Shown here: piece after piece, positions 1 to 7,436 of the stretch
How positions within the stretch are numbered: position 1 is the first letter of the stretch
Layout: every line of letters begins with the position of its first letter
Origin: an uncultured Clostridia bacterium
Lineage (GTDB): Bacteria > Bacillota > Clostridia > Christensenellales > Borkfalkiaceae
NCBI GenBank assembly: GCA_944327465.1
Contig: CALVHH010000011.1
Location: 1 to 54,419 of the forward strand
Direction: 5' to 3'
DNA length: 54,419 nt
Made by a program: the position numbers and the translations under genes
Notes under the pieces: model-generated
Databases searched by the model: none
What the model was told of the DNA's origin: nothing
The model's input: only the letters and a program-made list of their open reading frames with translations

Positions 1-87
1 CTTGTAGTAAAAGAAAAAATTACAAATAAAGCCTGTCTGTTACATAAATAAATTCGTTTTACGTTACTATTTATCCACCACGTTTTT

Positions 88-114
88 GGTCTGGCAATAT
101 GTCAGACCTTTTTT
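88..114 (+). terminator. Intrinsic terminator of an upstream gene
   Basis: A 6-bp stem (ggtctg/cagacc) with a 9-nt loop is followed by six T. It ends transcription coming from outside the window. No coding frame or RNA gene could be recognised in bases 1-87. Confidence 0.65.
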
Positions 115-205
115 CGTTGCTCACGCATCGCTACGCTTGCTAGGACGCGATTTGCTGCGCAAATACGCTGGGTGTCGTCGCTACCGCTCCTCGCGCGCAA
201 CGCAT

Positions 206-238
206 AGGTCACGGGTTCGAATCCCGTTATCTCCACCA
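206..238 (+). pseudogene. Orphan 3' half of a tRNA (variable loop, T-arm, acceptor strand, CCA)
   Basis: The sequence has a variable loop (aggtc), a perfect T-arm (acggg/ttcgaat/cccgt), the acceptor 3' strand tatctcc, discriminator A and encoded CCA. The pairing 5' acceptor strand (ggagata) and recognisable D and anticodon arms are absent from the preceding 100 bases, which are GC-rich filler after an upstream terminator. It is therefore a tRNA remnant, or the conserved end left by an insertion or deletion at a tRNA gene. The amino-acid identity cannot be called. A tmRNA 3' end was considered, but too little structure precedes it. Confidence 0.55.
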
Positions 239-273
239 ATAAACGGATAGGTATTTTTACCTATCCGTTTATT
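238..273 (+). terminator. Perfect 16-bp hairpin abutting the tRNA remnant
   Basis: Two perfect 16-nt arms (aataaacggataggta and its complement) flank a TTTT loop, starting at the last base of the CCA. The 3' arm is U-rich but no T-run follows. It is probably the terminator or processing hairpin of the former tRNA gene. Confidence 0.5.
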
Positions 274-340
274 GCGTTGATTGAAGGCGGCGAAGCCCCG
301 ATGGGGCGGGCAAAAGGTCGTCGACCGTGCCATACCGTTA

Positions 341-366
341 GATTTCTCGACTGCGCTCGAAATGAC
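341..366 (-). repeat. Intergenic repeat copy 1 (atttcga...gagaaat type)
   Basis: Read on the minus strand this is gtcatttcgag-cgca-gtcgagaaatc. A second, longer copy with the same gtcatttcga and gagaaatc ends lies at 14972-15025 in the opposite orientation. Both are near ggtcgac motifs. It is probably a dispersed non-coding repeat of the genome. Confidence 0.45.
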
Positions 367-415
367 AAGGCGTGAAAACCGACCGGGCGCACACGCGGCG
401 GCATTTTTAAAAAAT

Positions 416-1138
416 TTAAAGCAGGCGTATGTATTCCGAAAGCCCGGTGCAGCGGCTATCCGTCTTGTACGCAAAGTATTCGCGCAGCAGCCGCAGTGCG
501 CGCTTGCGCCCATCGGCGGTTATGAACTCAGGCTCGTACGTGCGTCCCGCGCACATGCGCAGCACGTTGTATGTAGCCCCGCCTGTGCCGTAGCCCGTGC
601 CGCAGTCCCAGCATGTAAATGAGCCCGTGTTCATATCGAAGCGCATTTTGGGCGCCGAAGTGAGGTGCGAGCCGCATTCGCCGCAGCTGTCCAGCCCGAG
701 TGTGTAGCCCGCCGCCGATAGCGCGGCAAGCAAAAATTTTATGAGAGAGAGACACTCGTCGGAGTTGCAGATATTGGACAGCGCCTGCGCGGCGAGCGTG
801 AATATTGCGGCGTCGTCGGGACTGCCGAACGTGAGGCAGTCGGCGGCTTCGCACACTGCCGAGGCGGCATAGAACTTGTTTATGTCCGTGCGGATGTCGT
901 AAAAGCTCTCCGTTTCGGAAGCCTGCGTGACGGTGTAGCGCTCGCCGCGCTTTGCAAGGATGTATTCGGCAAAGCAAAAGGGCTGAGCCGCAAATTTCAG
1001 CTTAGCCCCCGCCTTTTTTACGCCCTTGATGCCCGCCGAAAGCTTGCCGCGTTCGGCTGTGAGCAGGGTGAGTATTTTATCGTTGTCGCCGTAGTCCGCC
1101 GAGCGGAGCATGAGCGCGTTGACTTTTATGCCTTCCAT
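416..1138 (-). CDS. recO: DNA repair protein RecO
   Basis: RecO is the recombination mediator that, with RecR, helps RecA displace SSB in the RecFOR gap-repair pathway. The 240-aa length is normal for the family. The N-terminal OB-fold begins with the typical stretch in which a modified residue, LRSADYGDNDKIL, is followed by TAERGKLS. A four-cysteine zinc site is visible (C152, C155, C176, C179), as in Gram-positive and Deinococcus RecO. It is the last gene of the phoH-ybeY-era-yqzL-recO cluster, a classical Firmicutes order, and starts 29 nt after yqzL. No strong terminator is visible downstream. Confidence 0.93.
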   Translation of the reverse strand: MEGIKVNALMLRSADYGDNDKILTLLTAERGKLSAGIKGVKKAGAKLKFAAQPFCFAEYILAKRGERYTVTQASETESFYDIRTDINKFYAASAVCEAADCLTFGSPDDAAIFTLAAQALSNICNSDECLSLIKFLLAALSAAGYTLGLDSCGECGSHLTSAPKMRFDMNTGSFTCWDCGTGYGTGGATYNVLRMCAGRTYEPEFITADGRKRALRLLREYFAYKTDSRCTGLSEYIRLL

Positions 1139-1167
1139 ACCGTGTAAAAATTTTTAAAGCCGTGCGG

Positions 1168-1272
1168 TCACTTTTGCCCGCGAAGATGCTTATACAGCAT
1201 ATAATAGCTGACCGAGCCCGTCTTTTTGAACATTTTCCACGCCAGCTCGGCGGCGTCGTTATCCCTTTTCAT
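1168..1272 (-). CDS. yqzL: YqzL family small protein (34 aa)
   Basis: A 34-codon frame starts at ATG 1272 after a good ribosome-binding site (ggaggtgtgc). The protein is charged at the N terminus, with a core LAWKMFKKTGSVSYYMLYK that matches the W-K-x-F-x-x-T-G-x-x-x-x-Y-x-L-Y pattern of the YqzL family. YqzL is known from Bacillus and Clostridia as a tiny ORF of unknown function between era and recO, which is exactly its position here. Position and motif together make the call firm despite the length. Confidence 0.82.
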   Translation of the reverse strand: MKRDNDAAELAWKMFKKTGSVSYYMLYKHLRGQK

Positions 1273-1313
1273 GCACACCTCCATTATTTACAGTGTGCGC
1301 CGCAATACATTTT

Positions 1314-2207
1314 TTATGAATTTTTGCGGGGGTCGTAACCGTAGTCGCGCAGAAGGTCGGGGCGGTCGCGCCAGTCCTCCTTTACGCGCACGTACGTGGT
1401 GAGGAACACCTTGGCGCCGAGCAGCTTTTCCATGTCGCCGCGGGCGAAGGAAGCCGCCTCCTTGAGGGCTTTGCCCTGTTTGCCTATGAGTATCGCCTTG
1501 TGGTTGGACTTTTCGCAGACGATGTCCAAATCGACTTCGTATACGCCGTCGGGACGGCGTTCGAACTTGTTGACGACGACGGCGACGCCGTGGGGAATTT
1601 CCTTATCGTACTTTAAAAGTATCTTTTCGCGCATTATCTCGCCGACCATGAACTTATCGCTCTTGTCCGAGACGATATCTTCGGAAATGACCCTTTCGCC
1701 TTCGGGCAGCATGGCGGCTATGCCGCGTTCGAGAGCCCTTAAGTTTGACCCCTTGCGGGCAGATACGGGGTAGACGTCGCAGTCGATGCCCTCTTCGTAC
1801 AGCTTTTTGATATCTTCGGGGATGTTTTCTTTGGGCATTATGTCCGTCTTTGTATAGGCTATAATCATGGGGATATCCCCCGACGAATAGCGCTTCATCA
1901 GCCCGATGTCCTCATCGTGCAGACCGGCGTGACCATCGTGTACGAACAATATCAGGTCCACGTCCCTTGCCGCCGTCTGCGTGGTCTTCATCATGGTCTG
2001 CGAAAGCACGTTCTTTGCCCTGTACAGCCCGGGAGTATCGACGAAAACTATCTGGTACTCCTCCCTTGTCAGCACTCCCAAAATGGCGTTGCGCGTAGTC
2101 TGGGGCTTGGGCGAAACTATAGCCACCTTTTCGCCCACCAGCACGTTTATCAGGGTCGATTTGCCGGCGTTTGCCCTGCCGATGACTGCAACATATCCGC
2201 TGTTCAT
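1314..2207 (-). CDS. era: GTPase Era
   Basis: Era binds GTP and the 3' end of 16S rRNA during small-subunit maturation and is essential in most bacteria. The 297-aa product has G1 GRANAGKS (residues 10-17), switch G2 with KPQTTRN, G3 DTPG and a G4 written TKTD instead of the usual NKxD. A C-terminal KH domain contains the IGKQGKALKE loop. The start at 2207 (MNSGYVAV) is chosen over an upstream in-frame ATG because it gives the family N terminus and an ATGA overlap with the ybeY stop, implying translational coupling. Confidence 0.95.
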   Translation of the reverse strand: MNSGYVAVIGRANAGKSTLINVLVGEKVAIVSPKPQTTRNAILGVLTREEYQIVFVDTPGLYRAKNVLSQTMMKTTQTAARDVDLILFVHDGHAGLHDEDIGLMKRYSSGDIPMIIAYTKTDIMPKENIPEDIKKLYEEGIDCDVYPVSARKGSNLRALERGIAAMLPEGERVISEDIVSDKSDKFMVGEIMREKILLKYDKEIPHGVAVVVNKFERRPDGVYEVDLDIVCEKSNHKAILIGKQGKALKEAASFARGDMEKLLGAKVFLTTYVRVKEDWRDRPDLLRDYGYDPRKNS

Positions 2208-2677
2208 GTATCGCTCCTTTTGAGGTCGAGCTTTGCAAGCACCCGCTCTTCCAGCGCGCGCATTGCGGGCTTGTCCTCCTCCCTTATATGGTCGTAACCC
2301 AAAAGATGGCATATGCCGTGGGCGGCGAGGTAGTTGAGTTCGCGTCCGAAGCTGTGCCCGTATTCCCGTGCCTGTTCGCGGGCGCGGGCGACGCAGATAG
2401 CCACCGAGCCTATGAACACGCAGCCAGACTCATCGGTATCGGCGGCGTGTTCGGCTGCATATATGGGCTTGTGAGGATAGTTTTCAAACGCCGGGTACGA
2501 GAGCACGTCGGTGACGGCGTCGATTCCGCGGGTACGGCTGTTGAGCCGGCGGATGCCTTCGGCGTCGATGAAAATTATCTCTGCCGAAAGCGGGCAGTCC
2601 GCGGCGACCTCGCCGCCGAATGCGGCGGCGAGGTCGGAAAAATCGTTGTCTTCGCAGTATATCGTAAGTTGCTGCAT
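2204..2677 (-). CDS. ybeY: Endoribonuclease/rRNA maturation factor YbeY
   Basis: YbeY is a metal-dependent RNase acting in 16S rRNA 3'-end maturation and late ribosome quality control. The signature zinc-binding triad H-x3-H-x5-H is intact (H120, H124, H130 in HGICHLLGYDH), and the TDVLSYP segment upstream is family-typical. Length (157 aa) is normal. It overlaps era by 4 nt and follows the HD hydrolase gene after 25 nt, all in one operon. Confidence 0.93.
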   Translation of the reverse strand: MQQLTIYCEDNDFSDLAAAFGGEVAADCPLSAEIIFIDAEGIRRLNSRTRGIDAVTDVLSYPAFENYPHKPIYAAEHAADTDESGCVFIGSVAICVARAREQAREYGHSFGRELNYLAAHGICHLLGYDHIREEDKPAMRALEERVLAKLDLKRSDT

Positions 2678-2702
2678 ATAAATATTTTTACCCTCCGTGG
2701 GT

Positions 2703-4163
2703 TCAGTCCTTTTTGTCCTTTTTTGAAATTTTGAGTTTGGGATAGGTTATGCGGTTGTGGTATACACCCGAAAGCGACACCGCCACGGTGTGGGAAATTA
2801 TGGTCAGCTCGCGCATCGTTATGTCGCAGTCGGCAAACTGGTCCATATCTAGGCGCTCTTCAATGAGCGCCGTAACAAGTTCTTCCACCGCCTTGGGCGA
2901 CCTGTCCTTGAGCGAGCGCGAGGCGGCTTCGGAGGCGTCGACTATCATGAGTATGGCGGCTATCTTGCTGCGCGGCGTGGGACCGGCATACGAGTAATTG
3001 GCAATATTTATTTCGCCGTCGCTCATTTTGAGCGCCTTGGCGTAGAAGTACTTTATGGGCATGGTGCCGTGATGCTGCACGGCGCAGTCGGCAAAGAATT
3101 CGGGAATGTGGTTTTTGCGTATGAGCTGGGCGCCGTCGCGGGTGTGCGAACGGATGATATCTGCCGAAAGTTCGGGCGAGAGCTCGTTGTGCATGTTGTA
3201 GTCCGACTGGTTTTCGGTGAACATTTCGGGATTTTTGAGCTTGCCCATGTCGTGATAGTATGCTGCGGCGCGGGCGAGTTCGCCGTCTTCGCCTATGGCG
3301 TTGGCGCACGCCTGGGCGAGCTGGGCGACCACGACCGAGTGGTTGTACGTGCCGGGCGCCTCCTCCCTGAGCTTTTTGATGAGCTTGGAATCCTCGCTCG
3401 TCAGTTCGCGCAGGCGGAATACGGTGAGTTCGGAGAACATTATCTCGAACACGGGCAGCACTATCATGTAGCCGATGACGCTGAAGAAACAGCCGAGCGC
3501 GCCGTAGGCGAGGATTATGAGGTTGGCGCCGATATCTTCGACGAAGAGCAGCTCCATTACGCCTATTATGAGTTCGGCGGGGACTATGAGCACTATTACC
3601 ATGAGGACGGACTGGATGCGCGTCTTTATGGCGGGGGTGATGAATATAGCCGTCATGCCCGCGCAGAATGTGACGAGCAGGCTGACGCAGCTTATCCACA
3701 TGGAGTTGTCCGAAGAAAAGCCGACGGTGAAATTGATGTCGATTATGAACAGTATGAGCGCATAGACGATGTTGAGGAATACCGCCTCGCGCCTGCCCAG
3801 AAGGGTGGCTGCCATGAGCGCGAGTATGGCGAACGGACGTGCGTTGGGGTCGATGAACTGACCTATCAGAAAGGATACGAGCAGCGATAAATCGAGCAGC
3901 ACGAAGCATTCGATTATCTTGGACATATCGCGCAGTATTTCGGTGCATTCGAAGTAATAATACGCATACATCAGCATGGAAAGTATTATCACCGACGACG
4001 CAACGAAGAGCACGCGGTTGTAGTTTTTAGTGATGTAGCCTATTACGTCTACGCCGTAGTTGACTTCGAGCAGCAAAAATATCATTGCAAACAGGAGAAT
4101 GATATTGAGCACGAACATCAGCACGCTCAGGCTAATCGTCTTTGTTGACAGTCTTTTTTTCAT
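2703..4163 (-). CDS. 7TM-HD family phosphohydrolase (PgpH/YqfF-like) without the large ectodomain
   Basis: This is a membrane-bound HD phosphohydrolase related to PgpH, which cleaves cyclic-di-AMP. About seven hydrophobic helices lie between residues 10 and 245. A cytoplasmic HD domain follows, with first His H275 (YNHSVVV), the HD pair H304-D305 (YYHDMGKLKNP) and a later QHHG. Canonical PgpH is about 700 aa and has a roughly 250-aa extracellular 7TMR-HDED domain after the first helix. Here (486 aa) only a few residues separate helices 1 and 2, so that sensor is missing. The start has a good RBS (aggagaag) and overlaps phoH by 32 nt. Cyclic-di-AMP as substrate is inferred from the family. Confidence 0.85.
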   Translation of the reverse strand: MKKRLSTKTISLSVLMFVLNIILLFAMIFLLLEVNYGVDVIGYITKNYNRVLFVASSVIILSMLMYAYYYFECTEILRDMSKIIECFVLLDLSLLVSFLIGQFIDPNARPFAILALMAATLLGRREAVFLNIVYALILFIIDINFTVGFSSDNSMWISCVSLLVTFCAGMTAIFITPAIKTRIQSVLMVIVLIVPAELIIGVMELLFVEDIGANLIILAYGALGCFFSVIGYMIVLPVFEIMFSELTVFRLRELTSEDSKLIKKLREEAPGTYNHSVVVAQLAQACANAIGEDGELARAAAYYHDMGKLKNPEMFTENQSDYNMHNELSPELSADIIRSHTRDGAQLIRKNHIPEFFADCAVQHHGTMPIKYFYAKALKMSDGEINIANYSYAGPTPRSKIAAILMIVDASEAASRSLKDRSPKAVEELVTALIEERLDMDQFADCDITMRELTIISHTVAVSLSGVYHNRITYPKLKISKKDKKD

Positions 4164-5124
4164 TTTCTTCTCCTTTGCTTTCGGCGCGCTCGTAGGCGCG
4201 GACTATGTTCATGACGAGGGGATTGCGCACGACGTCCTTGGCGGTGAGGTGTATTACCCTTATGCCATCGATGCCGCGCAGTATTTCGGTCGCCCGCACG
4301 AGCCCGCTCCTTTTGCCTTCGGGCAGGTCGGTCTGGGTGACGTCGCCCGTGATGACCATCTTACTGCCGTCGCCCAGGCGGGTCAGGAACATCTTCATCT
4401 GTTCGGAGGTGGTGTTCTGAGCCTCGTCAAGGATTATGAATGCGTTTGAAAGCGTTCTGCCGCGCATGTATGCCAGAGGCGCTATCTCTATGGCGCCGCG
4501 CTCCATGAGCTTTGTGTAGGTCTCGAGTCCGAGCATCTCCTGCAGCGCGTCGTACAGCGGACGCAGGTAGGGGTCGACCTTGGTCTGCAAGTCGCCCGGG
4601 AGAAAGCCGAGCTTTTCGCCCGCCTCCACGGCGGGGCGGGTGAGGATTATCTTGTCGACCTGTTTTTGCTTCATCGCCTGCACCGCGAGGCAGACGGCGA
4701 GATAGGTCTTGCCCGTGCCCGCGGGGCCGACGCCGAACACTACCGAGCTGTGCTTTATGGCGTCGACGTACAGCTTTTGACCGACGGTCTTGCACTTTAC
4801 GGGTTTGCCGCGGTATGTGACGGTCACCGCGCCCGAGGACAGCTTGGTTATATCCGCCGCCTTGCCCTCCCTGGCGAGTTCGATGCAGTAGATCACCCTG
4901 CCCTTATCTATCTTTTCGCCGCTTTCGGAAAACAGGGCGAGGTTTTTTATCACCTCGGCTGCCTGGTGAACGCACTCGTCGGCGCCCTCCACCACGGCTT
5001 CGAGCCCGTCCACCCTGACCGTGACGGACAGTTCGTGCATTATTGTATTGAGATTTTCATCGAAGTTGCCGAGCACGCGGGAAAGCTTGTCCACGCTGCC
5101 CAAATCGACACGCTTTGTTACCAT
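4132..5124 (-). CDS. phoH: PhoH family ATPase/RNA helicase-like protein
   Basis: A 330-aa PhoH-like protein: a small N-terminal nucleic-acid-binding region is followed by the ATPase, with Walker A GPAGTGKT (residues 133-140) and Walker B FIILDEAQN (DEAQ at 233-236). The family is linked to RNA metabolism and regularly sits beside ybeY, as here. RBS ggag lies 5 nt before the ATG at 5124, and the gene follows yqfD by 15 nt. Confidence 0.92.
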   Translation of the reverse strand: MVTKRVDLGSVDKLSRVLGNFDENLNTIMHELSVTVRVDGLEAVVEGADECVHQAAEVIKNLALFSESGEKIDKGRVIYCIELAREGKAADITKLSSGAVTVTYRGKPVKCKTVGQKLYVDAIKHSSVVFGVGPAGTGKTYLAVCLAVQAMKQKQVDKIILTRPAVEAGEKLGFLPGDLQTKVDPYLRPLYDALQEMLGLETYTKLMERGAIEIAPLAYMRGRTLSNAFIILDEAQNTTSEQMKMFLTRLGDGSKMVITGDVTQTDLPEGKRSGLVRATEILRGIDGIRVIHLTAKDVVRNPLVMNIVRAYERAESKGEENEKKTVNKDD

Positions 5125-5139
5125 TTAGACTCCGCGCAA

Positions 5140-6033
5140 TCATTGCATGTTTATGCTTGCAGTATGAATGTATGTAAATGTGACGGTGTATATGAAGCCC
5201 TGTGACACCTGCCTTACGGTGTGCGAGAGCACGCGGGCGTCGTCGTACCACAGCCTGACCGCTGCCAGCGCCGAAGAGAGCGATTGCTCGCTGCGGCTTT
5301 GGGCGTGCGACGACAGCGAAGCTTCGGCACGGATGCGGACGTAGCCCGCGCACAGGCAATCGGCGCTTTCGCCCGAAGGCAGTTCAAATTGCGGCGATAT
5401 GAGTTCGTCGCCCGCCGACACATCTTCGCCGACGGCGACCGAAGCGGTGCCGCTGAGCACGCACACCCCCTCCACCCTGCCCGCGACGGGGCTTAAAAGC
5501 GGCGAATACACGGGGCGGACGCCCGGGGACGACGAGCACTCGACGTCGACGACGACAGCCACGCCCTCGCGCTGCACAGAGCAGAACGACACGCCGGGCA
5601 GGCGCATTATGGCGGAAAGCACTACGGGGCTGTCGTACGAGGGGCAGAACGAGCCTTCGCGCACGCCGTTTTCGGCGAGAATGGTCACAACCTGCGGCGC
5701 CAGATAGCTGCCGCTGCCCACCACCTTTACGCGGAATACGAACAGTCGTGAAAGGCTGACGGCGGCAACAAACAGCGCAACGCCCGCAATGAGCCCCGCA
5801 CGGGCGGCGCAGCGCAGCGCGAACGAGCGCAGCGCGCCGTATTTTAATACGCATATATTATAACACGGGTGAGCAAAAATTGCAAAAACTTTTTTTATGC
5901 TTTTGCCGCCGACGCAAAAAGTTGTAGAAAAGCCCTCTTTTTTGAGCCCGAAGAAGGCAATGTTTGCCCTTGAAAGCTTTTTGACGACGCTTTCGGGCGG
6001 GGCGACGATGCTTATCTTTGTTAAATCAATCAA
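5140..6033 (-). CDS. yqfD: Sporulation protein YqfD
   Basis: YqfD is a mother-cell sporulation membrane protein of uncertain biochemical role. The 297-aa protein has an N-terminal soluble segment, one transmembrane helix around residues 75-95 and an extracytoplasmic region starting VFRVKVVGSGSY, typical of the family. B. subtilis YqfD is about 100 aa longer; shorter versions occur in Clostridia. It appears to start with TTG at 6033 (ggag about 8 nt upstream) and overlaps the yqfC stop by 8 nt, so the two are translated as a pair. Confidence 0.85.
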   Translation of the reverse strand: MIDLTKISIVAPPESVVKKLSRANIAFFGLKKEGFSTTFCVGGKSIKKVFAIFAHPCYNICVLKYGALRSFALRCAARAGLIAGVALFVAAVSLSRLFVFRVKVVGSGSYLAPQVVTILAENGVREGSFCPSYDSPVVLSAIMRLPGVSFCSVQREGVAVVVDVECSSSPGVRPVYSPLLSPVAGRVEGVCVLSGTASVAVGEDVSAGDELISPQFELPSGESADCLCAGYVRIRAEASLSSHAQSRSEQSLSSALAAVRLWYDDARVLSHTVRQVSQGFIYTVTFTYIHTASINMQ

Positions 6034-6271
6034 TTCTGATCTCCGATATCCTGCCTTGGATAAACAGGTCGCCCGCGAAAAATCTGCCGACGGACAGACC
6101 CTCGCCGACGACTTCGACGGCGCTGCCGCCGACGGCGAGCACTATGCGGCTGCAGCTGAAACAGGTTATGCCGCCGACGCCCTTGAAGTAGCCGCCGAAG
6201 CCGGGGACGACGGTAAAGGCGCGGAGGGTATCGGCGCCCGCCGCCGACAGGATGTGCTGCAAAAATTCCAT
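6026..6271 (-). CDS. yqfC: YqfC/YabP family sporulation protein
   Basis: An 81-aa protein with the YabP/YqfC fold signature: a central hydrophobic stretch followed by GEGLSVGRFFAGDLFIQGRI and the terminal EIRID. Homologues are made in the mother cell under sigma-E together with YqfD. No ribosome-binding site is visible before the ATG at 6271. A sigma-E-like promoter (6277-6305) ends only 5 nt upstream, so the mRNA may be leaderless. Confidence 0.78.
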   Translation of the reverse strand: MEFLQHILSAAGADTLRAFTVVPGFGGYFKGVGGITCFSCSRIVLAVGGSAVEVVGEGLSVGRFFAGDLFIQGRISEIRID

Positions 6272-6276
6272 ACACT

Positions 6277-6305
6277 AATTTATGCAAGTGCGGCGATTTA
6301 CATGC
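6277..6305 (-). promoter_or_regulatory. Sigma-E-like sporulation promoter for yqfC-yqfD
   Basis: On the minus strand GCATGTA, 14 nt, CATAAATT. The sigma-E consensus is KMATATT, 14-15 nt, CATACAHT, giving 5/7 and 7/8 matches at the right spacing. It lies directly upstream of a gene pair known to be sigma-E controlled in B. subtilis. Confidence 0.5.
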
Positions 6306-6413
6306 GGCGGCGGGCGCGTTTGCGGCAACATTCGCCAAAATCGCGCAAAACGCGGCAATCTGCGCGGTGGGCGGCGAGGTATAATTTTTGCAAATACTGC
6401 GGGAGGATACGAT

Positions 6414-7145
6414 ATGGCGACAAAGATATACATAGCCGCGGCGGGCGGCGGAACGGGCGCAACCACATGTGCCGTAGGACTGGGGCTGGCGCTTGCAGCG
6501 GCGGGCGAGCGCACGCTGATAGTCGACGGCGATGCGCGCTACCCCGCCGCGCTGACGGTGGCGGGCTGCGCCGGACTGCAGGTATACACCCTTGAGGAGG
6601 CGCGGCGGGGAGGCTGCCGCCCCAAGCAGGCGATAGTGGAGCACCCGCGCTCGCCCAATCTGTTCATACTGCCCTGCGCGGGCTGCGCCGAAAAGAAGTA
6701 CGTTTCGGCGGCGACCGCGGAGGTGGAAAATTTTTTCGACTACGTGCTGTGCGACAGGGCGGCAAAGGACGTATGCGACAGGGCGGCGGCGGTGTGCGAG
6801 CCCTATCCGCTGAGCATTAAGGGCGCCGACATATGCCTGAACAGGCTGCGCGACGAGAGATTCGACGACGCCGGGCTGATAGTCAATAAAGTAAACGGCG
6901 GGCTGATGTACGACGGCAAGATAATGACCCCGCGCGACATAGCCGCGCTGCTGCGCGCGCCGCTGTGGGGGGTGATACCCGAAGATTTGGGCATGCCGCT
7001 GGGCAGCATGCGGGCGGACAGCGTAAAGGCGTTCAGGATGGCTGCCGCAAAAATGGCGGGCGGACCCGACAGAATATTTTCGCCCGCAAAGAGCTACGCG
7101 GGCGCGGGCGGATACATAAAGCGCAAAATGAGGAGCAGAATATGA
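6414..7145 (+). CDS. MinD/ParA-like P-loop protein with degenerate nucleotide-binding motif
   Basis: A 243-aa protein with the overall layout of the MinD/ParA (SIMIBI) ATPases: N-terminal beta strand and glycine loop, ALAAAGERTLIVDGDARY (Walker A' position), a switch-II-like FDYVLCDRA and LIVNKV near residue 160. The expected deviant Walker A (K-G-G-x-x-G-K-T) reads AGGGTGATT, lacking both lysines, and switch II has DRA rather than D-x-P. ATP hydrolysis is therefore doubtful. RBS gggagg precedes the ATG. It is transcribed divergently from yqfC, with a TATAAT at about 6381. The role (positioning, sporulation, other) is unknown. Confidence 0.7.
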   Translation: MATKIYIAAAGGGTGATTCAVGLGLALAAAGERTLIVDGDARYPAALTVAGCAGLQVYTLEEARRGGCRPKQAIVEHPRSPNLFILPCAGCAEKKYVSAATAEVENFFDYVLCDRAAKDVCDRAAAVCEPYPLSIKGADICLNRLRDERFDDAGLIVNKVNGGLMYDGKIMTPRDIAALLRAPLWGVIPEDLGMPLGSMRADSVKAFRMAAAKMAGGPDRIFSPAKSYAGAGGYIKRKMRSRI

Positions 7146-7357
7146 ACAATGCTGCAACGGGGTTCGGGCTTGCGCCCGAACGCGGGGAACTTACCGAAGG
7201 CGAAAAGAAGATGTTTTTGAGCGACTTTAAGAGATTGTACGAGCAGTACTTCGAAGGCGACGGCAAGCCGGACATAAACCTGACGAGGACGGCGGACGGG
7301 TTTTCGGTGTGCATAATATTTGCCGCAAGGCGGATAAAAAACTTTAAGAGCGTGTAA
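7142..7357 (+). CDS. Small conserved-looking protein, unknown function (71 aa)
   Basis: The start ATG overlaps the stop of the MinD-like gene (ATGA), and a strong terminator follows immediately, so it is the second gene of a two-gene operon. The protein is soluble, with a helical first half (LTEGEKKMFLSDFKRLYEQYF) reported here only in part and a basic end (RRIKNFKSV). I do not recognise the family. The coupling suggests it works with the MinD-like protein. Confidence 0.6.
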   Translation: MNNAATGFGLAPERGELTEGEKKMFLSDFKRLYEQYFEGDGKPDINLTRTADGFSVCIIFAARRIKNFKSV

Positions 7358-7395
7358 AAGCCGCGTGCAGACACTGCAGTGTCTGCACGCGGCTT
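7358..7395 (+). terminator. Perfect 19-bp palindromic terminator
   Basis: Two perfect 19-nt arms (aagccgcgtgcagacactg and complement) are followed by acttttttg. It terminates the MinD-like operon. The facing S41 peptidase gene ends 41 nt later and could share it. Confidence 0.85.
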
Positions 7396-7436
7396 ACTTT
7401 TTTGTGCCGCAAGGCGTGCGGCGCAATGTTTACAAT

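Noticed and set aside
73-79. atccacca as a second tRNA 3' end
   Set aside because: No T-arm (ggttcgaatcc type) or other tRNA element precedes it.
181-513. 110-aa minus-strand frame containing GIRTRDL
   Set aside because: This peptide is the well-known false translation of a tRNA T-arm; it overlaps the tRNA remnant and recO.
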